Assembly: GCF_000332815.1 (NCBI RefSeq)
Contig: NZ_AOFD01000042.1
Location: 1 to 40,405, forward strand
Length of the DNA: 40,405 bases
From: Arthrobacter nitrophenolicus
GTDB taxonomy: Bacteria > Actinomycetota > Actinomycetes > Actinomycetales > Micrococcaceae
Reading direction: 5' to 3'
Shown here piece by piece: positions 18,342 to 25,854 of the stretch (the first letter of the stretch is position 1; the number at the start of each line of letters is the position of its first letter). A program made the position numbers and the translations under genes. Under the pieces are notes generated by a model. The model made no database searches and was not told the origin of the DNA. It was given only the letters and a program-made list of their open reading frames with translations.

Positions 18342-19643
18342 TCAGGCCGAAATTGTCCGGCGGCGCAGCTGGAGGACCAGGCCCACCAGGCAGAGGAGCA
18401 CGCCGGCGACTCCCACGGACACGAAGCCGCCGGAGGAACCCATGACGTCGATGAATACCCCGGCGAGCGGCGAGCCGAGCGCGACGCCCGCGGTGAGGGC
18501 CGAGCCGTACCAGCCCATGGCCTCGCCGCGGCGTTCCTCGGAGACGAGGTCCGCCACCTTCTCCGAGGCCGCGGACAGCACCGGAGCGCACAGCAGCCCG
18601 GGCAGGACGGACAGCAGCGCCAGCGTCCAGGTGTCCGAGGCGAACCCCATGGGGATGGTGAGGGCGGCCATGCCGAGCAGCAGGAGGATCGGAGGCACCG
18701 GCCGGTGCATGGCACCGTAGAGCAGCCCTCCCACCACCGAGGCCGCGCACCAGAACAGGAAGACGATGCCGATTTCGCTCTGGCGGCCGCCTGTTTCCAG
18801 GGCTGCCACGATGCCGACGTCGGTGCCGCTGAGGACCATTCCGGCGCCTGCCGCAACAGCGAAAAGGGCAGCCACGGTGGCCGTGAACCAGGCGAAGTTG
18901 CGGCTGACCTTGCCGCGCAGGCCCGACGGCGGCCGGGAGGCGGCGGGACCAAGTTCGGCGGCCGCTTCCTGCAGGTGGGCCGGGGCGGCTGCCACCATGG
19001 CAGCCTCCGCTGCATGGCGCTGGTCAGCCTCGCTCTCCACTTCCTGTCCGGGTGCCTGTTCCGGGCTTCGGGTGGGCGGGTTGAACCAGATCAGGAAAAG
19101 CCCTGCCAGCGACGTGGCCAGGCCCACAACCGTCAGGCCCTCCGTCGTAAAGCCGCTGGTAGCGACCACCGCACCGGCGGCCGGTCCGATCATGAACACC
19201 ATTTCGGTGGTGATCGCGTCGAGGGCGTAGGCGGTCCGCCGCTGGTCGCCGTCGGCCAGCACGCCGAGGGACTGGCGCACCACGCTGAAGATGGGAAGGG
19301 TCAGCAGGCCGCCGACAAAGACCAGCGGGAGGAGCCACTGGTAGGACACGTGCGGGACGATGGACCAGATCAGCGCCTCGGAAATGACGGAAGGGATCAA
19401 AGCCTTGCGCAGCCCGGCGGTATCCACCCGGCGGCCGCGCCACGGGGCGCCCAGGGCGATACCGATGGTCATGACGGCCGCCGCGGCACCGGCGGCGGCA
19501 TAGCCCTGCCCGAGCGTGAGGACGATATGGAGGGTCAGCAGCACGCCGGCGGCCGAGTGGGGTATCCGGGCGATCATGCCCACGAGGAGCAGCCTCCGGA
19601 TGGGCCGGACGGCCAGCAGCTCCCGGTAGAGGGCGAAATTCAC
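18342..19643 (-). CDS. MFS transporter
   Basis: This 433-residue membrane protein has about twelve hydrophobic segments split by a long hydrophilic loop (about residues 190-245, rich in Glu, Ala and Pro). The N-terminal half has GMIARIPHSAAGVLLTLHIV and GAPWRGRRVD in place of the loop 2-3 motif. The C-terminal half has a second motif, SEERRGEAMGWYGSALTAGV. It starts at ATG 19643, 56 bases downstream of the SseB-family gene, and is the last gene of the his-region transcription unit. The substrate is unknown. Confidence 0.87.
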   Translation of the reverse strand: MNFALYRELLAVRPIRRLLLVGMIARIPHSAAGVLLTLHIVLTLGQGYAAAGAAAAVMTIGIALGAPWRGRRVDTAGLRKALIPSVISEALIWSIVPHVSYQWLLPLVFVGGLLTLPIFSVVRQSLGVLADGDQRRTAYALDAITTEMVFMIGPAAGAVVATSGFTTEGLTVVGLATSLAGLFLIWFNPPTRSPEQAPGQEVESEADQRHAAEAAMVAAAPAHLQEAAAELGPAASRPPSGLRGKVSRNFAWFTATVAALFAVAAGAGMVLSGTDVGIVAALETGGRQSEIGIVFLFWCAASVVGGLLYGAMHRPVPPILLLLGMAALTIPMGFASDTWTLALLSVLPGLLCAPVLSAASEKVADLVSEERRGEAMGWYGSALTAGVALGSPLAGVFIDVMGSSGGFVSVGVAGVLLCLVGLVLQLRRRTISA

Positions 19644-19699
19644 GAGGTGGTCCTTACGTCTGCCGCAGCGGACCGGGGATCATCCCGACGGGCTGCCGG

Positions 19700-20578
19700 C
19701 TACTCTGCCGCGCGCCGCAGCTTGATCTCGATTGAATCGACGCGCTCCCCAAACAATACATTCCGCGACCACTCCGCCTGGAGTCCGGCCACCAGCTGCT
19801 GGACGCCGGCAGCGTCCAGGCCGTCTTCGAGGTAGAGGACCACCTGCAGTTCGGGTCCGGCTCCGCCGCCCGGAATGGCTGTCCCGTCCGCGGCCCGTGA
19901 CGCCACTCCCCTGCCCGGCAGCAGTTCGATCCGGCGGACCGCGGGGAAGCTGCCTGCCGCCCGCCCCATTTCCGCCGCAAGGTCTGCGTCCAGGTACGAG
20001 GGAACCCAGTCCTGCTGCTGCGCAAGGGCCCAGACTGCGGGCCGGCGGACCACGAACGTCACGTCGGCGCCGGGGTCCAGGACCAGGAGTTCCGCGCCCT
20101 CGGCCACTGCGGACAGGGCCGCGCGGGCGGCGTAGACGGCAACCGGGCGGGCCTCGGGATGCCAGGCGGGCAGCGCCGCGGCCGACGTGAAGGCCGGCAT
20201 GGCGGTCCTGCCGTCCGCGGCTTTCAGCGTGACCAGGGCCATGTCCGCCTGTTTGTCGGCCTGCAAGCCATGGGCCGACTCTTCCTCTTCGGCCAGCTGG
20301 GCCACGATGGGAATGAAGACGCGTGCCGTGGCGAGGGAGGCGACGACGGACGATTCGCTGCCCGTGCCTGCCCGGAGGCCGGCCACCGCGGCGAGGTAGC
20401 CGGCGTCGGCCGTTCCGTCGTCGTCGTCGAAGTTGTGGATTTTGGCGTCGTCACCGGCGAGGCTCCGGCCGGCCCACGGCCTGCCGGCCGAATCCGTTGC
20501 TCCCCCGGCGCCGGCCAGCGCAGCCGCAATGTGCCCCGGCAGTTGCCGTGATGGGGGTGTGCCTGGTTCGCTGGCCAT
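19700..20578 (-). CDS. SseB family protein
   Basis: This 292-residue soluble protein has an SseB N-terminal-type domain: ARVFIPIVAQLAEEEE, ADMALVTLKAADGRTAMPAF and RPVAVYAARAALSAVAEGAE, followed by LLVLDPGADVTFVVRRPAVW. The function in actinobacteria is not established. It follows priA by 26 bases in the same direction, a neighbourhood commonly seen in Arthrobacter-like genomes. Confidence 0.85.
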   Translation of the reverse strand: MASEPGTPPSRQLPGHIAAALAGAGGATDSAGRPWAGRSLAGDDAKIHNFDDDDGTADAGYLAAVAGLRAGTGSESSVVASLATARVFIPIVAQLAEEEESAHGLQADKQADMALVTLKAADGRTAMPAFTSAAALPAWHPEARPVAVYAARAALSAVAEGAELLVLDPGADVTFVVRRPAVWALAQQQDWVPSYLDADLAAEMGRAAGSFPAVRRIELLPGRGVASRAADGTAIPGGGAGPELQVVLYLEDGLDAAGVQQLVAGLQAEWSRNVLFGERVDSIEIKLRRAAE

Positions 20579-20604
20579 GCGTCTGCTCCCGTGCCGTCCG
20601 CGGC

Positions 20605-21351
20605 CTAGCGGCGGCCGGCGACGTCGAGGGCTTCGGGCAGCGTGAACGCGCCCGCGTAAAGTGCCTTGCCCACAATGGCCCCTTCGACGCCGAGGGGAAC
20701 CAGGGAGCGCAGTACCTTCAGGTCGTCCAGGCTGGAGATGCCGCCGGAGGCCACCACCGGCTTGCCCGTCTTCTCCACCATCTGGCGCAGCAGTTCCACG
20801 TTGGGGCCCTGCAGCGTTCCGTCCTTGGTGACGTCCGTGACGACGTACCGCGCGCAGCCGGCCTCCTCGAGCCGGTCCAGGACCTCCCAGAGGTCCCCGC
20901 CTTCCTTGGTCCAGCCACGCCCTGCGAGGGTGGTTCCGCGGACGTCAAGGCCGACGGCGATCTTGTCGCCGAAGCGCTCGATGACCCGCCGGGTCCAGTC
21001 AGGATTTTCCAGCGCAGCGGTGCCGAGGTTGACACGGGCCACGCCGAGGCCAAGGGCGGCCTCGAGGGTTTCGTCGTCGCGCAGACCGCCGGAGAGCTCC
21101 ACCTTGATGTCCAGCCGGCCAACCACTTCCCGCAGCAGCTCGGCGTTGGACCCGCGGCCGAAGGCAGCGTCCAGGTCCACCAGGTGCACCCATTCGGCAC
21201 CCTGCTGCTGCCAGTTGGTGGCGGCCTCCAGCGGTGTGCCGTAACTCGTCTCGCTGCCCGCTTCCCCCTGGACCAGCCGGACGGCCTGCCCGTTCACGAC
21301 GTCGACGGCGGGCAGCAGTTCAAGGACCGGCAGATCAGTTGCGGTGGTCAT
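20605..21351 (-). CDS. priA: Bifunctional HisA/TrpF isomerase PriA
   Basis: This 248-residue TIM barrel isomerises ProFAR (histidine pathway) and, in actinobacteria, phosphoribosylanthranilate (tryptophan pathway). Seen here are [20 protein letters not shown] with the first catalytic aspartate, [17 protein letters not shown], and [16 protein letters not shown] with the second. ATG 21351 is preceded by AGGAAG. It follows the small membrane gene by 41 bases and belongs to hisC-hisB-hisH-priA. Dual activity is inferred from the lineage, not proved by sequence alone. Confidence 0.95.
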   Translation of the reverse strand: MTTATDLPVLELLPAVDVVNGQAVRLVQGEAGSETSYGTPLEAATNWQQQGAEWVHLVDLDAAFGRGSNAELLREVVGRLDIKVELSGGLRDDETLEAALGLGVARVNLGTAALENPDWTRRVIERFGDKIAVGLDVRGTTLAGRGWTKEGGDLWEVLDRLEEAGCARYVVTDVTKDGTLQGPNVELLRQMVEKTGKPVVASGGISSLDDLKVLRSLVPLGVEGAIVGKALYAGAFTLPEALDVAGRR

Positions 21352-21392
21352 GTTCTTCCTCAGGGTTGGGTGCAGGGGGTGGCTGGCAGCGG

Positions 21393-21551
21393 TCAGTTGG
21401 CCGGGAGCGTCAGCAGGTAGGCGGCCAACAGGGACATGCCCGCCAGGACGTAGAACGAAATCTGTGTCCAGAGCGGCTTGTGCTGCTGCCGGAAGGACAG
21501 GGCTCCGCCCACCAGCAGGCCGGCCAGCCCCATCAGGACAATGGACCACAT
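21393..21551 (-). CDS. Small membrane protein, 52 residues, between hisH and priA
   Basis: ATG 21551 begins directly after the hisH stop (TAG-ATG), and the frame runs to TGA at 21393. The product has two hydrophobic helices, [18 protein letters not shown] and [19 protein letters not shown], joined by a short basic linker ([11 protein letters not shown]). There is no separate Shine-Dalgarno sequence, so translation is probably coupled to hisH. The amphipathic design and tight packing argue that it is real; the function is unknown. Confidence 0.78.
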   Translation of the reverse strand: MWSIVLMGLAGLLVGGALSFRQQHKPLWTQISFYVLAGMSLLAAYLLTLPAN

Positions 21552-22316
21552 CTAGGCGGGACCGCCGGCTGCGTCCGCCCGGCTGCCGTCGGCAGGCTGG
21601 GCTGCGGGCCGGTGCAGGGCTTCGACCCAGTTCCGCAGCAGGCGCGCGCCTGCGTCGCCGGACTTTTCGGGGTGGAACTGCGTGGCGCAGAGCGGGCCGT
21701 TTTCGACGGCGGCGATGAAGGGGGCGCCGTGCTCGGACCAGGTGACCAGGGGCGGGGCCATGCGGGGCTGGATGACGTCGAAGTTCCATTCCTGCACGCC
21801 GTAGGAATGCACGAAGTAGAAGCGTTCGTTCTCGACGCCGGCGAAAAGCTTCGAGCCTTCGGGGACCTTGACCGTGTTCCAGCCCATGTGCGGCACCACG
21901 TCGGCGGGAAGGAGTTCCACCTTGCCGGGCCATTCGCCGATGCCTTCCGCCTCCGTGCCGTGTTCCACGCCTGCCTCGAAGAGCACCTGGAGGCCGACGC
22001 AGATCCCGAGGACTGGCCTGCCCCCGGCAACCCGCCGTCCGATGAGGCGGATGCCGTCGACGGCCTTCAGTTCGCGCATGACGGTTTCGAAGGCGCCGAC
22101 TCCCGGGACCACCAGGCCGTCGGCGTTCAGGACGTCCTCGGGCTTGGCGCTGAGCACTACCTCGGCGCCGGCCCGTTCCAAAGCACGCACGGCTGAGCGG
22201 ACGTTCCCCGAACCGTAGTCCAGCACCGTGACGGTGGGCTTACCTTCGGGGGAAGGCAGTTTCCGGCTGGCGGACGGATCGATGATTGCGCCGTCTTTCA
22301 GGACCTGGCCGCTCAC
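21552..22316 (-). CDS. hisH: Imidazole glycerol phosphate synthase glutaminase subunit
   Basis: This 254-residue class I glutamine amidotransferase feeds ammonia to HisF. The nucleophile cysteine lies in [12 protein letters not shown]; the His-Glu pair lies in [30 protein letters not shown] is the usual start of the fold, so about 29 residues precede the core, as in relatives. GTG 22316 overlaps the hisB stop (GTGA). hisF is not in this window. Confidence 0.95.
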   Translation of the reverse strand: MSGQVLKDGAIIDPSASRKLPSPEGKPTVTVLDYGSGNVRSAVRALERAGAEVVLSAKPEDVLNADGLVVPGVGAFETVMRELKAVDGIRLIGRRVAGGRPVLGICVGLQVLFEAGVEHGTEAEGIGEWPGKVELLPADVVPHMGWNTVKVPEGSKLFAGVENERFYFVHSYGVQEWNFDVIQPRMAPPLVTWSEHGAPFIAAVENGPLCATQFHPEKSGDAGARLLRNWVEALHRPAAQPADGSRADAAGGPA

Positions 22317-22938
22317 AGGGCACCCTTGGTGGAGGGGATGCCTTCCACCCGGGGGTCCGGCTCCACGGCTGCGCGCAGGGCGCGCGCGAACGCCTTGAAC
22401 TGGGCCTCCACGATGTGGTGGGGGTCGCGGCCGGCGATGACGTTCATGTGCAGGCAGATGCCGGCGTGCAGGGTGATGGCCTCGAAGACGTGGCGGGTCA
22501 GGGAGCCGGTGAAGTGGCCACCGATCAGGTGGTACTCCTGGCCCGCAGGCTCGCCGCCGTGCACAAGGTAGGGCCGGCCTGACACGTCCACGACGGCGTG
22601 GGCCAGTGCCTCGTCCAGGGGAACGGTGCTTCGCCGAACCGGCGGATGCCCGCCTTGTTCCCCAGAGCGGTGCGCAGCACCTCACCGAACGTGATGGCGA
22701 CGTCCTCCACGGTGTGGTGGACGTCGATGTGGATATCGCCGGTGGCCTTGACCGTCATGTCGATGAGCGAATGCTTGCAGAGCGCCGTCAGCATGTGGTC
22801 ATAGAAGGGCACGGACGTGTCGATGTCCGAGACGCCGGTACCGTCGAGATTGATCTCCACGAGCACGGACGACTCACTGGTGGCGCGCTCCATGCGCGCG
22901 GTCCGGGCCGCGGCCGTGTTCGATCCGGTGGAACTCAT
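22313..22938 (-). CDS. hisB: Imidazoleglycerol-phosphate dehydratase, frameshifted in this sequence
   Basis: The corrected protein is 208 residues and dehydrates imidazoleglycerol phosphate in histidine synthesis. The metal-binding signatures are [15 protein letters not shown] with [19 protein letters not shown] in the first half and [16 protein letters not shown] with [19 protein letters not shown] in the second. One base is missing near 22627: GAAGCACCG should read on to [19 protein letters not shown]. It starts at ATG 22938, 63 bases after hisC, with AAAGGA upstream. Both catalytic halves are intact, which argues for a sequencing error. Confidence 0.93.
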
Positions 22939-23001
22939 GGTCAGGTGTCCTTTTTGCGGGAGAAGGAGTGTGGCACGGCGTCCAGCGCCGGTACTTCAAG
23001 T

Positions 23002-24120
23002 CTAGGCGGGAAGCGCGGCCTGGCTGGCAAGGATGCTTTCCAGGGCGGTGAGGAATGCTGTGGTTTCGGTCTCAGTTCCTGCCGTGACGCGGAGATGGCC
23101 GGGGATTCCGACGTCGCGGATCAGCACGCCGGCATCCAGCAGTTCCTTCCAGACCTCGCGGGGGTTCTCCAGGCCGCCGAAGAAGACGAAGTTGGAGTCC
23201 GAGGCTGCGGGCTTGAGGCCCATCCGCGTCAGTTCGGTGACGATGCGGTCGCGCTGCTTTTTGATGTCCTCGACGTCGGCCATCAGGGCTTCGCGGTGCT
23301 GGAGGGCCGCCAGGGCTGTTGCCTGCGTGACGGCGGACAGGTGGTAGGGCAGGCGGACCAGGCGCAGGGCGTCCGTGACTTCGGGGGCCGCCGCCATGTA
23401 GCCAAGGCGTGCCCCCGCGAGGGCAAAAGCCTTGCTCATGGTGCGGGAAACAATGAGCCGCTCCCGCCCGGGCAGGAGGGTCAGTGCGCTGGGGGTGCCG
23501 TCGTGCGCGAACTCGTGGTAAGCCTCGTCAACAATGACGATGGTCTGGCTTTCTGCTCCGGCCTCGTAAACGGCCTCCACGACATCGAGCCCCAGGCCGG
23601 TGCCGGTGGGGTTGTTGGGTGAGCAAAGGAAGACGATGTTGGGCCGGAGTTCCTTCACCTGGCGGGCCGCGGATTCCGCGCTGAGTCCATAATCAGCGGC
23701 GCGTTCACCCTTGATGTATTCGGTGTCCGTTCCGCTGGCCAGCAGCGGATACATGGAATACGTGGGCGGGAAGCCAAGGGCTGTACGGCCGGGACCACCG
23801 AACGCCTGGAGGATCTGCTGAAGCACTTCATTGGAGCCGTTGGCGGCCCACAGGTTGGACTCGTCCAGTCCGTGGCCAAGGTACTCCGCCAACGCCCGGC
23901 GGAGGTCGGTGAACTCCCGGTCCGGATAGCGGTTGAGGCTGGTGGCGGCCTCTGCCACGGCTTCGGTGATGGCGGCCCTCACGTCGGCCGGAACGCCGTG
24001 CGAGTTTTCGTTCACGTTCAAGAGGATGGGAACATCCAGCTGGGGCGCCCCATAGGGGGTCAGCCCGCGAAGGTTGCTGCGGAGGGGAAGCCGGTTCAGA
24101 CGTTCTAGCTGGTCATTCAC
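23002..24120 (-). CDS. hisC: Histidinol-phosphate aminotransferase
   Basis: This 372-residue fold-type I PLP enzyme has its lysine in SRTMSKAFALAGARLGYM, with LWAANGSNEVLQQIL and FLCSPNNPTGTGLG binding phosphate and cofactor. It starts at GTG 24120. TAAACT (24127-24132) ends six bases before it, so the his transcript probably begins on the start codon. It is the first gene of the operon here; hisD was not found upstream, where a LysM gene lies instead. Confidence 0.95.
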   Translation of the reverse strand: MNDQLERLNRLPLRSNLRGLTPYGAPQLDVPILLNVNENSHGVPADVRAAITEAVAEAATSLNRYPDREFTDLRRALAEYLGHGLDESNLWAANGSNEVLQQILQAFGGPGRTALGFPPTYSMYPLLASGTDTEYIKGERAADYGLSAESAARQVKELRPNIVFLCSPNNPTGTGLGLDVVEAVYEAGAESQTIVIVDEAYHEFAHDGTPSALTLLPGRERLIVSRTMSKAFALAGARLGYMAAAPEVTDALRLVRLPYHLSAVTQATALAALQHREALMADVEDIKKQRDRIVTELTRMGLKPAASDSNFVFFGGLENPREVWKELLDAGVLIRDVGIPGHLRVTAGTETETTAFLTALESILASQAALPA

Positions 24121-24233
24121 CTGAACAGTTTAGTGGCCGTCCCGGCGACCGGAAAATGTGACAGCCCGTGTTCGCGCTGGGCGTGCGGCCAGCGGCAACC
24201 CTCGCCCGGCAGCACACTCGCGCGGCCGATGCC

Positions 24234-24647
24234 TCAGCTGGTGGGGACGTACAACTGCTGGCCGGGCAGGACCGCCCCTGCAGGGAGGTTGTTCAGCTGG
24301 ACGATGTCAGCAACCACATCGCGGGCGTCACGGCCAGGGGCGACACTTCCGGCGATGGACCACAACGACTGTCCGGACTGGACTGTCACGGTCACCGTGG
24401 GGGTCACCGTGAGGTCTTCAGCAGTATCGGAGGCCTTGGCCGGCGAGTTGAAGAACCCTGCCAGGGACAGCAGCAGGGCCGCCAGCAGCACGAGCGGGAT
24501 ACCGATCAGGACGATTTTTCCCCGCCGGGTCAGCCGAAGGGGAGGCAGGGGCGCCGGGCCATCCGGGGTTCCGGGCCGGGCGTGCTGCAAAGCCTGCCGG
24601 GCAGGGACCCGCGGAGCGTTGGCCTGCGAAGCGGATATAGCTGACAT
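24234..24647 (-). CDS. LysM-domain membrane protein divergent from lexA (probable SOS cell-division inhibitor)
   Basis: This 137-residue protein has a proline-rich cytosolic start, one membrane helix (KIVLIGIPLVLLAALLLSLA) and an external LysM domain from VTVTVQSGQSLWSIAGSVAP to LPGQQLYVPTS that should bind peptidoglycan. ATG 24647 is set by AGGAGG eight bases upstream. Its position next to lexA matches M. tuberculosis Rv2719c (ChiZ), an SOS-induced LysM protein that slows division, and the divS/lexA pair in Corynebacterium. An SOS box at 24828-24843 could serve this gene. Function is inferred from synteny and domain layout. The frame stays open upstream to 24821. Confidence 0.82.
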   Translation of the reverse strand: MSAISASQANAPRVPARQALQHARPGTPDGPAPLPPLRLTRRGKIVLIGIPLVLLAALLLSLAGFFNSPAKASDTAEDLTVTPTVTVTVQSGQSLWSIAGSVAPGRDARDVVADIVQLNNLPAGAVLPGQQLYVPTS

Positions 24648-24690
24648 GTCTGAGCCCTCCTGGACCATACTGTGCTGACTGGGAACAACC

Positions 24691-24749
24691 GTGCTGTTTT
24701 GCCTGTACTGCATGTGCTGTGTTGCCTGTAGTGCCGGTACTGCGTTGCC
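24691..24749. repeat. 23-bp imperfect direct repeats in the LysM gene leader
   Basis: Two 23-base copies are adjacent: 24691-24713 starts GTGCTGTTTTGCCTGTACTG and 24714-24736 starts GTGCTGTGTTGCCTGTAGTG. A partial third copy, GTACTGCGTTGCC, is at 24737-24749. They lie 44-102 bases upstream of the LysM start on its transcript. Confidence 0.6.
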
Positions 24750-24827
24750 ATGCGGGTACAGCCTGCCCGGCACCACTGACATTCCGGCTTCCGCGTTCGA
24801 ACGGCTTTCGAACACTGGCAACTCGAC

Positions 24828-24843
24828 TAGAACACATATTCGA
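24828..24843. promoter_or_regulatory. LexA (SOS) box between the LysM gene and lexA
   Basis: TAGAAC-ACAT-ATTCGA matches the actinobacterial SOS box TCGAAC-N4-GTTCGA at 10 of 12 fixed positions and keeps GAAC-N4-nTTC spacing. It is the box nearer the LysM gene, about 180 bases from its ATG. A third, imperfect element with TCGAAC and TTTCGA separated by three bases instead of four lies at 24797-24811. Confidence 0.72.
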
Positions 24844-24894
24844 ACTTTGCCTCTCCAGTTTTAGCACCTATTAACGAATAATGTCGAGACTCGC

Positions 24895-24935
24895 TAGAAC
24901 AAATGTTTGAAAAAGCCATGTGGCTGGCCTAGCTT
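24895..24935 (+). promoter_or_regulatory. lexA promoter with overlapping SOS box
   Basis: The SOS box TAGAAC-AAAT-GTTTGA (24895-24910) overlaps the -35 TTGAAA (24907-24912). A 17-base spacer leads to the -10 TAGCTT (24930-24935). LexA bound here would block RNA polymerase, giving the usual autoregulation. The transcript would have a leader of about 105 bases. The rest of the 400-base interval 24648-25047 holds only the other box and the repeats listed separately. Confidence 0.75.
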
Positions 24936-25047
24936 TGAAGCAGGAAATAACCACCCTTGAAGTTGATCAGCAGGGTCTGACAAAAGGGCAAGTCACCCAG
25001 TCCGGAGCGTTGGAAAGCCCGGTGGCAACCGAAAGGCATTGGCGAAT

Positions 25048-25782
25048 ATGGCAGCAGCAGCCACCGGGGGCAGGGCAGCCTCGCAGCCGAAAAGGGCCGC
25101 AAAGGGGCTCACGCCGCGGCAGAAGAAAATCCTGGAAACCATCCAGCGCTCGGTCAACGAGAACGGCTACCCGCCCTCGATGCGCGAAATTGGCGACACC
25201 GTGGGTCTGGCCAGCCTGTCCAGCGTCACCCACCAGCTCTCCCAGCTGGAGAAGCTGGGCTATCTCCGGCGGGATCCGAAGCGGCCCCGGGCCATGGAGG
25301 TGCTCACGCCCCTCACGCTTGATGGCGGACCGGCAAAGGCTGCCGGCCCTTCGGCTTCACTGCCCCAGGACGCGGGTGCCAGAGTGACGGAGCTTCCCAC
25401 CGCCGTGGACACCGCCATGGTTCCCCTGGTGGGCCGGATTGCCGCCGGCGGGCCCATCCTGGCCGACCAGCTGGTGGAGGATGTCATGCCGCTCCCCCGC
25501 CAACTGGTGGGACAGGGTGAACTGTTCATGCTGCGGGTGGCGGGCGATTCCATGGTGGACGCCGCCATCTGCGACGGTGACTGGGTGGTGGTGCGGCGCC
25601 AGGCGGATGCCGCCAACGGCGATATAGTCGCAGCCCTCCTGGACGACGAAGCCACGGTAAAGACGTTCCGCCAGCGCGACGGCCACACCTGGCTGCTCCC
25701 CCAGAACACCCAGTACGAACCGATTCTGGGCGACCACGCCACCATCATGGGCAAAGTGGTCTCGGTCCTGCGCTCCCTCTAG
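25048..25782 (+). CDS. lexA: LexA repressor of the SOS response
   Basis: This 244-residue autocleaving repressor has an N-terminal winged helix ([40 protein letters not shown]). The self-cleavage site is A133-G134 in VGRIAAGGP. The catalytic dyad is S168 (GDSMVDAAI) and K205 (ATVKTF). ATG 25048 is chosen because GAAAGG lies 11 bases upstream; an in-frame TTG at 25039 is only two bases from it. It controls the boxes seen at its own promoter, the LysM gene, recA and the radical SAM gene. Confidence 0.97.
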   Translation: MAAAATGGRAASQPKRAAKGLTPRQKKILETIQRSVNENGYPPSMREIGDTVGLASLSSVTHQLSQLEKLGYLRRDPKRPRAMEVLTPLTLDGGPAKAAGPSASLPQDAGARVTELPTAVDTAMVPLVGRIAAGGPILADQLVEDVMPLPRQLVGQGELFMLRVAGDSMVDAAICDGDWVVVRRQADAANGDIVAALLDDEATVKTFRQRDGHTWLLPQNTQYEPILGDHATIMGKVVSVLRSL

Positions 25783-25817
25783 GGAGAGCGGAACGAACAA
25801 CTCCAGAGTTCGAAAAG

Positions 25818-25852
25818 GACGGCACCTTCCCGGTTCACGGGAGGGTGCCGTC
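25818..25852. terminator. Bidirectional terminator between lexA and the DinG-type helicase gene
   Basis: A 15-bp stem (25818-25832 with 25838-25852; outer arms GACGGCACC and GGTGCCGTC, one T-G pair inside) has a 5-base loop. TTTC follows on the plus strand and CCTTTT on the minus strand. It lies 35 bases after the lexA stop and 2 bases before the helicase stop. Confidence 0.88.
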
Positions 25853-25854
25853 TT

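Noticed and set aside
24691..24749. CRISPR-like repeat
   Set aside because: Units are directly adjacent without spacers, and there are no cas genes in the window.
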